This document shows, piece after piece, positions 9,418 through 17,843 of a DNA stretch of 64,000 bases (position 1 is its first letter; each line of letters begins with the position of its first letter). The DNA is from Hominimerdicola alba (GTDB lineage: Bacteria > Bacillota > Clostridia > Oscillospirales > Ruminococcaceae), in contig NZ_FOAT01000003.1 of assembly GCF_900109655.1 (NCBI RefSeq), positions 200,321 through 264,320 on the forward strand, in the 5' to 3' direction. The position numbers were made by a program, and so were the translations under genes. Below the pieces are notes generated by a model, which was not told the DNA's origin, made no database searches, and worked only from the letters and a program-made list of their open reading frames with translations.

Positions 9418-10218
9418 ATGGATAAGATAGTTGAAGAACTTAGTAAGATAGGCATAATCCCTGTGGTGGTTATAGAGGACGCCAACAAAGCCGTGCCGCT
9501 GGCAAAGGCACTGTGCGAGGGCGGTCTTCCTGCAGCTGAGGTTACTTTCAGGACGGCGGCGGCAAAGGATGCTATCGCGGCGATGTGCAAAGCTTGCCCC
9601 GAGATGATAGTCGGTGCAGGCACTGTGCTGACGGTGGGTCAGGCTGAGGACGCACTGGAGGCAGGTGCGAGGTTCATAGTTTCACCGAATTTCGATGAAG
9701 AGGTGGTGAAGTTCTGCCTTGAAAGAAAAGTTCCTGTTCTGCCCGGGTGCGCTACACCTACGGAGGTCGGAAAGGCTGTGGCTATGGGGCTTACAGAGGT
9801 CAAGTTCTTCCCTGCTGAACAGGCGGGGGGGCTTGCCATGATAAAGGCTATGGCGGCACCTTTCCGCGGAGTAAAGTTCATGCCCACAGGTGGGCTGAAT
9901 ACGAAGAATATCGGTGCATATCTGGATTCGCCTGAGATAATCGCCTGCGGCGGAAGCTTCATGGTGAACGGCGCTAAGATAGCGGCAGGTGACTTTGAAT
10001 GGGTCAGGAAAGAGGCCGAAGCGGCAGTGGAGAAAATGCTCTCCCTCAGCTTTATAAAGACCGATAACGGTGTGAACGTTCTTGCTTCAAAGCGCCCAGA
10101 AAGAGCGGTGTATCATATGTCCCGTCGAGGAGTTAAGTTTGATGAAAGCACAGCCGTTTATGACGAAAAGGGTCTTGTGAGTATCGAGGGCGCAGGTATG
10201 CGCATAGTGCGGGGGTGA
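9418..10218 (+). CDS. kdgA: KDPG/KHG aldolase with extra C-terminal segment
   Basis: 266 residues. The first ~210 form the class I aldolase that splits 2-keto-3-deoxy-6-phosphogluconate to pyruvate and glyceraldehyde-3-phosphate. Visible motifs are AEVTFRTAAAKDAI with the conserved Glu and Arg, IVGAGTVLT, and VKFFPAEQAGG with the Schiff-base Lys near residue 133. The last ~50 residues (SKRPERAVYHMSRRGVKFDE onward) are extra and resemble the C-terminal half of the VOC-like domain fused to some clostridial KDPG aldolases. The first half of that domain appears to be missing. It starts 20 bases after the SUKH gene and ends 4 bases before kdgK. Confidence 0.9.
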   Translation: MDKIVEELSKIGIIPVVVIEDANKAVPLAKALCEGGLPAAEVTFRTAAAKDAIAAMCKACPEMIVGAGTVLTVGQAEDALEAGARFIVSPNFDEEVVKFCLERKVPVLPGCATPTEVGKAVAMGLTEVKFFPAEQAGGLAMIKAMAAPFRGVKFMPTGGLNTKNIGAYLDSPEIIACGGSFMVNGAKIAAGDFEWVRKEAEAAVEKMLSLSFIKTDNGVNVLASKRPERAVYHMSRRGVKFDESTAVYDEKGLVSIEGAGMRIVRG

Positions 10219-10222
10219 TGTC

Positions 10223-11230
10223 ATGAAATTTGTGACTTTCGGCGAGATACTGCTGAGACTTTCACCGCCGGGACACGCAAGATTTTTGCAGGCAGACAGC
10301 TTTGATGCCGTATACGGCGGCGGTGAAGCCAACACTGCCATATCCCTTGCACAGTTCGGGTATGATTCTAAATTCGTGACTAAACTGCCCGACCACGAGA
10401 TAGGTCAGGCGGCGATAAACACCCTGCGTCAGTACGGTGTTGATACCTCTGATGTACTGCGGGGCGGTGACAGGATAGGTATGTACTATCTGGAAAAAGG
10501 AGCGGCACAGCGTCCATCAAAGGTGATATATGACAGGGCGAGTTCATCGGTAGCGGCGGCTACGGCTTGTGAATTTGACTGGGAAAGACTGCTTTCCGGG
10601 GCGGACTGGTTCCACATCACGGGCATAACTCCTGCCCTTTCAGCCGAGTGTGCAAAGGCATCACTTGAATCTGTAAAGACTGCGAAAAAGCTGGGTATAA
10701 CTGTCAGCTGTGATATCAACTTCCGCCGTAAGCTGTGGGATAAGGACACCGCTGGAAAGGTCATGGCGGAGATACTTGGATACACCGATATCTATATAGG
10801 CGGCAGAGATCAGGCTGAGGAACTTTTCGGCATACCCACAAATGCCCGTGATGACAGCGACTACGAAGCCTACAAGGCGGTGGCTGAAAAGCTTAAAGAA
10901 CGCTTCGGCTTCAAGAAAGTTGCCATAACCCTGAGGACTACCCTTTCATCGGACGAAAACAAGTGGGCGGCACTGTTGTATGACGGCGAGAAGCACTGTT
11001 ATAGCCGTGAATACCGTTCGCTGATAGTTGACCGCGTTGGCGGCGGTGACAGCTTCTCTGCGGGGCTGATATACGCTCTGGGAGAGGGCATGGATACACA
11101 GTCGGCAGTGGATTTTGCTGCTGCGGCAAGCTGTCTTAAACTCTCGGTGGAGGGCGACTGCAATATCATGAGTGTGGACGAAGTAAAGTCGCTGGCATTC
11201 GGCGGCGGTTCGGCACAGGTACAGAGATGA
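10223..11230 (+). CDS. kdgK: 2-keto-3-deoxygluconate kinase (PfkB family)
   Basis: 335 residues of a ribokinase-fold sugar kinase that phosphorylates KDG to KDPG, the substrate of the preceding gene product. The start FVTFGEILLRLSPPGH and the substrate loop YGGGEANTAISLAQFG (about residues 31-46) are typical. The C-terminal DRVGGGDSFSAGLIY near 270 carries the catalytic Asp of the PfkB signature. It is closely spaced between kdgA (4 bp) and uxuB (10 bp). Confidence 0.94.
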   Translation: MKFVTFGEILLRLSPPGHARFLQADSFDAVYGGGEANTAISLAQFGYDSKFVTKLPDHEIGQAAINTLRQYGVDTSDVLRGGDRIGMYYLEKGAAQRPSKVIYDRASSSVAAATACEFDWERLLSGADWFHITGITPALSAECAKASLESVKTAKKLGITVSCDINFRRKLWDKDTAGKVMAEILGYTDIYIGGRDQAEELFGIPTNARDDSDYEAYKAVAEKLKERFGFKKVAITLRTTLSSDENKWAALLYDGEKHCYSREYRSLIVDRVGGGDSFSAGLIYALGEGMDTQSAVDFAAAASCLKLSVEGDCNIMSVDEVKSLAFGGGSAQVQR

Positions 11231-11240
11231 GGAGATAATC

Positions 11241-12836
11241 ATGAAGCTATCAACGGAAAGCATAGTTAATAATAAACAGGCATGGGCTGAAAAAGGCTTT
11301 AAAATGCCTGCATACGATACAAAAGCTGTAAAGCAGAAGACCATGGATTCTCCGAGGTGGATACACTTCGGCGCAGGAAACATCTTCCGCGGATACATAG
11401 CCTGTTTGCAGGACGAACTTCTTGATTCGGGCGAAGCTGACAGCGGCATACTGGCTGTGGACAGCTTTGATGCCGAGACTATCGAGAAGATATACGACCC
11501 CTTTGATGACCTTGTACTGCTGGTAGGTCTGAGGGCGCAGGGTGACAGATATCTGCGGGTGATAGGCAGTATAGGCGGTGCGCTGTGCGCTAAGGGCGAA
11601 GGCTTTGCACAGCTGAAAAAGTACGCTGAGAACGATTCTTTGCAGATGATATCTTTCACCATAACCGAAAAGGGCTATGCCGTAAAGGATATGAACGGCG
11701 AGGTATTCCCCTTTGTGAAAGAGGATATCAAAGCGGGTCCCGAGGGTCAGTTGAATTCTGCCATGTCGATGATAGCGGCTATGCTATATGCAAGGTTCAA
11801 GGCGGGTGCTAAGCCCATAGCACTGATCAGCATGGATAATTGCAGCCGAAACGGTGACAAGCTTCGTGAGGGCGTTATGTTCACGGCAAAGGCATGGGCT
11901 GAGAATGATCTGGTGGGCGAGGACTTCATCGCTTATCTCGAAAGCGGCAAGGTAAGCTTCCCATGGTCGATGATAGACAAGATAACTCCACGTCCTGACA
12001 GCGGTGTATGTGATGAACTCACCGCTATGGGCATCGAGGATATGCACCCTGTACAGACTGAACGCGGAACGTTCATAGCGCCTTTCGTGAATGCTGAAAT
12101 GCCACAGTATCTGGTCATTGAGGACGATTTTCCCAACGGCAGACCGCCCCTTGAAAAGGCTGGTGTATACCTCACTGACCGCGAGACCGTTGACCGTGCC
12201 GAGAAGATGAAGGTCATGACCTGCCTGAACCCTCTGCACACTGCACTGGCTGTTTTCGGCTGTCTGCTGGGACATAAGAAGATAGCTGAGGAGATGGCAG
12301 ATGCTGACCTGAGAGAACTGGTATACCGTCTGGGTTATGATGAGGGCTTGCCTGTTGTGGTTGACCCAGGGATAATCCGACCCGAGGATTTCCTCAAAGA
12401 AGTTCTTGAAGAAAGACTGCCCAACGGCAATCTGCCAGATACACCCCAGAGGATAGCCACCGATACCAGTCAGAAGCTGGCTATACGCTTTGGCGAAACG
12501 ATAAAAGCCTATGCCGAAAAGGGTACTTCGGGAGAACTGAGGCTGATACCCCTTGTGATAGCCGCATGGCTGAGATATCTCACAGGTATTGACGACAACG
12601 GCGAAGCTATGCCCCTCAGTGCCGACCCCATGCTTGAAGAGATGCAGAAGACCGTCCGCCCCGAATGGTACGGAAGCACCTGCGATGCTGATAAAGTACG
12701 CAGTATCCTGACGAACAGCACTCTCTTCGGCACCGACCTTGTGAAAGCAGGTCTTGCGGAGAAGATAACAGCCTATCTCGACAGTATGCTGGCAGGCAAG
12801 GGTGCAGTAAGGGCGACCCTGAAATCAGTGCTTTAG
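11241..12836 (+). CDS. uxuB: Fructuronate reductase (mannitol dehydrogenase family)
   Basis: 531 residues. An NAD-dependent long-chain dehydrogenase that reduces D-fructuronate to D-mannonate, supplying UxuA. Visible features are WIHFGAGNIFRGYIACLQDE at about residues 33-52 (Rossmann entry), ALISMDNCSRNGDKL near 194, and KVMTCLNPLHTALAVFG near 326, which holds the conserved catalytic region. The family also contains tagaturonate reductase. Neighbouring uxuA favours fructuronate. It is the last gene of the operon. Confidence 0.92.
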   Translation: MKLSTESIVNNKQAWAEKGFKMPAYDTKAVKQKTMDSPRWIHFGAGNIFRGYIACLQDELLDSGEADSGILAVDSFDAETIEKIYDPFDDLVLLVGLRAQGDRYLRVIGSIGGALCAKGEGFAQLKKYAENDSLQMISFTITEKGYAVKDMNGEVFPFVKEDIKAGPEGQLNSAMSMIAAMLYARFKAGAKPIALISMDNCSRNGDKLREGVMFTAKAWAENDLVGEDFIAYLESGKVSFPWSMIDKITPRPDSGVCDELTAMGIEDMHPVQTERGTFIAPFVNAEMPQYLVIEDDFPNGRPPLEKAGVYLTDRETVDRAEKMKVMTCLNPLHTALAVFGCLLGHKKIAEEMADADLRELVYRLGYDEGLPVVVDPGIIRPEDFLKEVLEERLPNGNLPDTPQRIATDTSQKLAIRFGETIKAYAEKGTSGELRLIPLVIAAWLRYLTGIDDNGEAMPLSADPMLEEMQKTVRPEWYGSTCDADKVRSILTNSTLFGTDLVKAGLAEKITAYLDSMLAGKGAVRATLKSVL

Positions 12837-13131
12837 TGTGCTAAACATTTTACTGAATATCCTGAAATTTACTGACACAGTTTGTCAGTAAATTAAATGC
12901 CTGAAAAAGGCTTCGTTTCAGCCCTATTTTTTTATTATTCCGCAAATAATGCACGGATAGAGAAATAATCGTAAAAATCACAGTATATTTCCAATATATA
13001 GAAAAAACGATTTATTAAAGTGTTCGTACTACCTGTGCAGTAAATGCAGTAAAATGGAAGATCGGCTTCCGAGGGCGTTATGATAAAAAAATAAGGTGTG
13101 TCCGCGGGGGCACACCTTTATCTTTTAAACA
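12837..13131. other. Intergenic region after uxuB, hairpins only
   Basis: No gene is seen. An 8-bp stem hairpin (TACTGACA, loop CAGTT, TGTCAGTA) lies at 12870-12890 without a T run, and GGCT/AGCC followed by a T run lies near 12908-12934. A stronger hairpin (ATAAGGTGTG against CACACCTTTAT) at 13091-13121 is followed by CTTTT. One or more of these probably end the hexuronate operon. Confidence 0.5.
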
Positions 13132-13165
13132 AAAATGCCTGTCTGCATACTTTTCGCAAACAGGC
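13132..13165 (-). terminator. Terminator after tRNA-Arg
   Basis: Minus strand: GCCTGTTTGC pairs with GCAGACAGGC and is followed by ATTTTTG, 14 bases past the tRNA 3' end. Confidence 0.8.
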
Positions 13166-13178
13166 TTTTGATTTTCAG

Positions 13179-13252
13179 CGCGCCCGACAGGAGTCGAACC
13201 TGCGGCCTTCAGAGTCGGAGTCTGACGCTCTATCCAGCTGAGCTACGGACGC
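13179..13252 (-). tRNA. tRNA-Arg (CCG)
   Basis: 74 bases with a full cloverleaf. The acceptor stem GCGTCCG pairs with CGGGCGC, the D arm has GCTC/GAGC, the anticodon loop CTCCGAC gives anticodon CCG, and the T loop is TTCGACT. The 3' CCA is not encoded. Confidence 0.95.
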
Positions 13253-13280
13253 ATATTCAGGGGCACGAATGCCCCTGATT

Positions 13281-13499
13281 TTATACCAGTTTTGACGTAA
13301 TAAACATTATTATACCAAATGCAATAATCGGTATAAGCAGGAAATAACTGATTATCCTGAGTGCCACTCCGAGCTTTCGGTTCTTTTGGGACTTTCCCGC
13401 AAAATGACCAGCCGCAAACGTACCGAGACCGAACAGTATGATACCAAACACAGCTGCGCCCAAAACAAAGAGCACCAATATCAGCGAAAATCCGCCCAT
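13281..13499 (-). CDS. Small two-helix membrane protein
   Basis: 72 residues with two hydrophobic segments (about residues 5-30 and 47-68) separated by a basic stretch GKSQKNRKLG. Its ATG directly abuts the metG stop (TAA-ATG), so it is probably co-transcribed and translationally coupled. No family recognised. Confidence 0.65.
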   Translation of the reverse strand: MGGFSLILVLFVLGAAVFGIILFGLGTFAAGHFAGKSQKNRKLGVALRIISYFLLIPIIAFGIIMFITSKLV

Positions 13500-15455
13500 T
13501 TATCTCAGCTTAGCACCGTTAGGCAATGTCTGGTCGGGGAATATAACCCTTGCAGAACCATCGGGAGCGTCTGCCGCGCAGATCATGCCGTTGGATTCAA
13601 CACCGCAGAATGTTACAGGCTTCAGGTTAGCCACGATGATGACTTTCTTGCCGATGAGGTCTTCGGGCTTGTACCATGCAGCTATGCCGCTGACTACCTG
13701 TCTGCCGCCGAAGCCGTCATCAAGCTGCAAGCAAAGAAGCTTCTTGGACTTCTTGACCTTTTCACACTCCTTGACCTCTGCCACTCTCAGCTCTACCTTT
13801 GCAAAATCCTCAATGGTTATCTGCTCTGCAAGAGGAACAGGCTCGAAAGCATCAGCAGCTTCCTCAGCCGCAGCAGCCGCTGCCTGTGCAGCCATCTTAG
13901 CCTGAGCTTCTTCCATGAACTTTGCAGCGTCTATTCTTGCAAACAGCGGAACAGGCTCGCCTACGTTTCCGCCTGCTTTCAGTCCGCCGAACTTTGTCAG
14001 GCTGTCAAGACCCTTGACATCTGTGCCAACCTCAGCCAGTATCTTCTCGCTGGTCTCGGGCATGAATGCTTCAAGGATAACGCCCAGGAATCTGATAGTT
14101 TCAAGCAGGTTGTAGAGAACTGTGGAAAGTCTGCCGAACTTGGCTTCGTCCTTGCCCAGTACCCACGGCTCAGTCTCATCGATGTACTTGTTTGCACGTC
14201 TTGCCAGTGTCATGATAGCTTCCATAGCGTCAGCCATACGGTACTGGTCGATAAGTTCAGCCACCTTTTTGGGAGTTTCTTCTGCCAGTGCGATAAGCTC
14301 GTCATCAACAGGCTCTTTCACCTCAGGCTGACGTATCTCACCGCCGAAATACTTCTTGGTCATGGCAACAGTTCTGTTTACCAGGTTGCCCAGAGTATTA
14401 GCCAGGTCGGAATTGTATCTCTCTATCAGTGATTCATAAGTTATGGAACCGTCACCGTTAAGACCCATCTCGCTCAGCAGATAGTATCTTGCGCCGTCAA
14501 CACCGAAGGTATCAACAACTTCATCGGCATAGATAACATTGCCCTTGGACTTGCTCATCTTGTCCTCGCCGAAGAGTATCCAGTTGTGACCGAAGAGCTT
14601 CTTGGGTATCTCAACACCCAGCGCATGGAGCATGATAGGCCAGTAGATAGAATGGAATCTCATTATATCCTTGCCGATAACGTGGCAGTCGCAGGGCCAG
14701 TACTTCTTGAACTGCTCGCTGCTGCCGTCAGGGTCATATCCCAGTGCTGTGATGTAGTTTGAAAGCGCATCTATCCATACGTAGATAACGTGCTTGGGGT
14801 CGAATGTAACGGGTATCGACCATGTGAAAGTCGTTCTCGAAACACAGAGATCCTGAAGACCGGGCTTGATGAAGTTGTTGAGCATCTCCTTCTTGCGGCT
14901 CTCGGGAACGATGAAATCGGGGTGTGTCTCGATATAGTCTTCCAGCCACTTCTGATACTTGGAAAGCTTCAGGAAGTATGCTTCCTCATGTGCGGGCTTT
15001 ACTTCGCGTCCGCAGTCAGGACATTTGCCGTCAACCAGCTGTGACTGTGTCCAGAAGCTCTCGCAGGGCACACAGTACATACCCTCGTAAGAACCCTTGT
15101 AGATATCGCCCTGCTCATAAAGCTTGTTGAATATCTTCTGAACGACCTTTTCGTGCTGTTCGTCGGTAGTCCTGATAAAGCCATCATAAGAGATATTCAT
15201 GCACTTGCAGATATCCTTTATCTCGCCTGCTACTTTGTCAACGTGCTCCTTGGGAGAGATACCCTCTTCCTTAGCAAGACCCTCTATCTTCATACCATGC
15301 TCGTCCGTACCTGTAAGGAAGAACACATCATAGCCCTGCATTCTCTTGAAACGAGCGATAGCATCAGTGAATACTACCTCGTAAGTATTGCCGATATGCG
15401 GCTTCTTGGACGCATACGCAATAGCTGTTGTTATATAAAACTTCTCTTTCTCCAT
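13500..15455 (-). CDS. metG: Methionyl-tRNA synthetase
   Basis: 651 residues. It charges tRNA-Met. The class I motifs are KPHIGNTYEV near residue 17 and KMSKSKGNVI near 300. A zinc knuckle (CVPCES then CPDCGR) lies near 128-147. After an Ala-rich linker (about 527-545) comes a C-terminal Trbp111-type tRNA-binding OB fold (ITIEDFAKVELRVAEV and VSGIAAWYKPEDL). ATG is preceded by AGGAGG. No T-box leader is visible: the promoter at 15490-15518 leaves only a short untranslated region. Confidence 0.96.
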   Translation of the reverse strand: MEKEKFYITTAIAYASKKPHIGNTYEVVFTDAIARFKRMQGYDVFFLTGTDEHGMKIEGLAKEEGISPKEHVDKVAGEIKDICKCMNISYDGFIRTTDEQHEKVVQKIFNKLYEQGDIYKGSYEGMYCVPCESFWTQSQLVDGKCPDCGREVKPAHEEAYFLKLSKYQKWLEDYIETHPDFIVPESRKKEMLNNFIKPGLQDLCVSRTTFTWSIPVTFDPKHVIYVWIDALSNYITALGYDPDGSSEQFKKYWPCDCHVIGKDIMRFHSIYWPIMLHALGVEIPKKLFGHNWILFGEDKMSKSKGNVIYADEVVDTFGVDGARYYLLSEMGLNGDGSITYESLIERYNSDLANTLGNLVNRTVAMTKKYFGGEIRQPEVKEPVDDELIALAEETPKKVAELIDQYRMADAMEAIMTLARRANKYIDETEPWVLGKDEAKFGRLSTVLYNLLETIRFLGVILEAFMPETSEKILAEVGTDVKGLDSLTKFGGLKAGGNVGEPVPLFARIDAAKFMEEAQAKMAAQAAAAAAEEAADAFEPVPLAEQITIEDFAKVELRVAEVKECEKVKKSKKLLCLQLDDGFGGRQVVSGIAAWYKPEDLIGKKVIIVANLKPVTFCGVESNGMICAADAPDGSARVIFPDQTLPNGAKLR

Positions 15456-15489
15456 AAAAAAGACCTCCTGTCAAGAATGTCACTATACT

Positions 15490-15518
15490 ATTATAGCACA
15501 TAATAAAATCAATTGCAA
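15490..15518 (-). promoter_or_regulatory. Sigma-A promoter of metG
   Basis: Minus strand: TTGCAA (15518-15513), a 17-base spacer and TATAAT (15495-15490). The metG ATG follows 35 bases later with AGGAGG in between. Confidence 0.8.
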
Positions 15519-15861
15519 GCTTTTTTTGTCGGATATCGCGGAATCAATTGGGAGAAAAATGAACGGTGGATAGAATGCCAAGGAGAAGAGCTTTATCTGA
15601 CTAGCGCTAAAGAAGTAATCTATCCATACCAAAATAATTGATACAGACGATATACAGCGGATCAACAGCCACATCTTCGGGTGTGGCTGTTTAGATGTAA
15701 CCTAAAACACAAGGCTAATTAGCGGCTGTGATTAAAATAATTAATACTTTGTTTTCTTGGTAAAAATTTCTACTATTTATAAACATCGTATAACTCGACT
15801 CGATTTTACCAGAAAATCGCGTGATAATTTAACAATTCTCGAAATTTAATTTAATATTAGC
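15519..15861. other. AT-rich intergenic region with one hairpin
   Basis: No gene is seen in the divergent interval. A 10-bp stem with a TTCG loop (CAGCCACATC TTCG GGTGTGGCTG, 15666-15689) followed by TTTAG looks like a terminator with no obvious gene in front of it, possibly left from a lost gene. Confidence 0.45.
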
Positions 15862-15890
15862 TTGACAATTAATCTGTAATTCGCTATACT
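15862..15890 (+). promoter_or_regulatory. Strong sigma-A promoter of the secreted-protein cluster
   Basis: TTGACA (15862-15867), exactly 17 bases, TATACT (15885-15890). About 100 bases of leader precede the ATG at 15993. Confidence 0.8.
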
Positions 15891-15992
15891 ATTAATCAAT
15901 GAAGTGCTTCATTTAATTTTCATGCTGGTGTTGAAAGAAATCACCAGTTTATAACATTCTAAAACTATAGCAAAACAACGGAGGAAATTATA

Positions 15993-16484
15993 ATGAATAT
16001 CAAAAAAAGAATCACAGCATTTAGTGTTGCTGTAGTAATGATGACATCTATCTTTTCTATGACTGCATCGGCAGATTATGATGATGAACTTTACATAAAT
16101 AAAAGTGCAACTGAAGGTGATATTTCTGTAGAAAAAGGTAGCGGTGGTGACCATATTTCTTTGCGTTTTTATTGGGCTTATTTTGATAAGACCAACATTG
16201 TAGATGGTTATCTTCATGGTTCTCAATATGATAATTATTTCACTCTCAAAAGTGCATACAGAATAAATGGAAGAACTTATGACTCTAAAAGCGGCAAAAA
16301 CGGATCTGACGAAAGAGAAGTGACTATAAAGCAGACAGGCAACCATTTTAATTATGAAAAAAAGGTCAAAAGCAAGAAGATGGATTGGGTTAACATGAGA
16401 GGATATACTTATATCAGCAACAAGAAAACTTGTCCATTTTCCAACAGAGCCGATCTCAAGATTACAAGAGGAGAAAAAAAATAA
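15993..16484 (+). CDS. Small secreted protein linked to an ABC system
   Basis: 163 residues beginning with a clear Sec signal peptide (MNIKKRITAFSVAVVMM, AXA-like site SMTASA near residue 26), so the mature part is about 137 residues. It is polar and rich in Gly, Ser, Lys and Tyr, with one Cys near the C-terminus. The segment GYLHGSQYDNYFTLKS is loosely like the Y-x-HGS region of lactococcin 972-family bacteriocins, but this is weak. GGAGGA precedes the ATG. It is followed by a terminator hairpin, two FtsX-like permeases and an ABC ATPase. That order recalls bacteriocin-associated export/immunity clusters. Function unknown. Confidence 0.75.
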   Translation: MNIKKRITAFSVAVVMMTSIFSMTASADYDDELYINKSATEGDISVEKGSGGDHISLRFYWAYFDKTNIVDGYLHGSQYDNYFTLKSAYRINGRTYDSKSGKNGSDEREVTIKQTGNHFNYEKKVKSKKMDWVNMRGYTYISNKKTCPFSNRADLKITRGEKK

Positions 16485-16602
16485 AATAACGTTAAAGGAG
16501 CAAATAACTGTAACGGCATAATACACAGAATTATGCGTTGTAGTTAATCTGAATCATCAGATAAAAAACTTCTTTCTGATATAATTAATTATTTTTGCAG
16601 TT

Positions 16603-16628
16603 ATAGTCGGCATTTTGCCGACTATATT
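16603..16628 (+). terminator. Terminator/attenuator between secreted protein and permeases
   Basis: ATAGTCGGCA pairs with TGCCGACTAT around a TTT loop and is followed by ATTTTTTTT. It lies 20-odd bases before the first permease and no strong promoter is seen after it, so the permease genes may rely on read-through. Confidence 0.75.
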
Positions 16629-16651
16629 TTTTAAGAACGTGAGTGAAAAGT

Positions 16652-17830
16652 ATGTTAAACTATATTTTAAAAAATATAATATCATTTGCAAAGGAAAAAA
16701 AGGGGATATTTTTATTCTTTACTATTGCTCTAATAATAACATCGTTTTTCGGACTGTATGTTTATGCACAGTTTGAGTCGAGCATGGTAAGCGTGGTCGA
16801 CCTATCCACTCTCAAAGATGCGGCGGTATATATCAATATCGGTGAAGAGTCGGCAGACAGCGATTTTGACTATGATTCTTTTATTAAAAAGTTAGATGAA
16901 AATGCTGATAAAATCGGTATAGATGAATATGATTTTGTATATACTCTCAATGCCATCAATGGTGATTTTGATGAAGACGAAATGGATATGCTAATGAAAG
17001 ATGAATCATTCTGCTTCATGGCATATCCTGATCCAAATAGTGAAAAAGACAAGATTGCTATAATTAACACCAAGATATATGACGGCGAAGGACTAACCGA
17101 AAAAGAGATAGAAAACGGCGAAAATGTGTGCATATTTTCAGGTTCTAAAATTGTTTCTGATATATTGATACAAGGGATAAAGTATAGGATCAAAGGTGAA
17201 TATGATTCAAGCGATAATCTTTCATTCGGGGTTATACCGTTCAGAAGTGCTGTCAGTAATTCACTTGTCCCAGATAAAGCAGCTATAATGCTTAGTGGAT
17301 TAGATCAAAAAAACTATCTTTCCCTAACTTCTGAAGCTATAAAAAAGCTCGAGAAACTATTTCCGGAGTATTCAATCGAGAGCGCAGCAATGGAAGGTTC
17401 GTATTCCGCAATGCTAACAAATGAAAAAACACTTACAAGCGATAATATTCTGATGATAGGAATGATGCTGCTTGTAATACTGACGCTGTGTAGCATTTAT
17501 AGCTTTGTTTTCAACATGAGAGAGAAGAAATTTGCTATATTCAAGATATGCGGTGCTAAAAATTCTGACATAGCGAAGATATGTATTTACGAGATGATGA
17601 TTCTTTTTACACTGTGCTATCTTGTTTCTTCTGTGATATTCTTTTCACTTAACAAAACACTGTTCTATAAGTATCAGCCTGCGTTCGCATTAAAGGTCAG
17701 GATGGAAACGTATGTGATATGCTATTTCTGCCTGCTGATCGTAATGCTAATGGTATTCGGCTTTTTTTCGGTAATTAAAGGTAAAACATCACCAGTAAAA
17801 ATGATTGCAAACAGCAAGAGACTAGAGTAA
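16652..17830 (+). CDS. FtsX-like ABC permease
   Basis: 392 residues from ATG 16652 (a GTG three codons earlier at 16643 is possible). One N-terminal transmembrane helix (about residues 15-40) is followed by a ~220-residue acidic extracellular domain, then three C-terminal helices (about 270-300, 315-345, 355-385). This is the MacB/FtsX permease topology. It is one of two successive permeases ahead of an ABC ATPase and is likely half of a heterodimeric mechanotransmission complex rather than a classic importer. Partner proteins are encoded at 17844 and 19269. Confidence 0.82.
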   Translation: MLNYILKNIISFAKEKKGIFLFFTIALIITSFFGLYVYAQFESSMVSVVDLSTLKDAAVYINIGEESADSDFDYDSFIKKLDENADKIGIDEYDFVYTLNAINGDFDEDEMDMLMKDESFCFMAYPDPNSEKDKIAIINTKIYDGEGLTEKEIENGENVCIFSGSKIVSDILIQGIKYRIKGEYDSSDNLSFGVIPFRSAVSNSLVPDKAAIMLSGLDQKNYLSLTSEAIKKLEKLFPEYSIESAAMEGSYSAMLTNEKTLTSDNILMIGMMLLVILTLCSIYSFVFNMREKKFAIFKICGAKNSDIAKICIYEMMILFTLCYLVSSVIFFSLNKTLFYKYQPAFALKVRMETYVICYFCLLIVMLMVFGFFSVIKGKTSPVKMIANSKRLE

Positions 17831-17843
17831 TGGGAGAAATACA

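Noticed and set aside
15456-15520. T-box riboswitch upstream of metG
   Set aside because: A good promoter at 15490-15518 leaves too short a leader, and no T-box core sequence was found.
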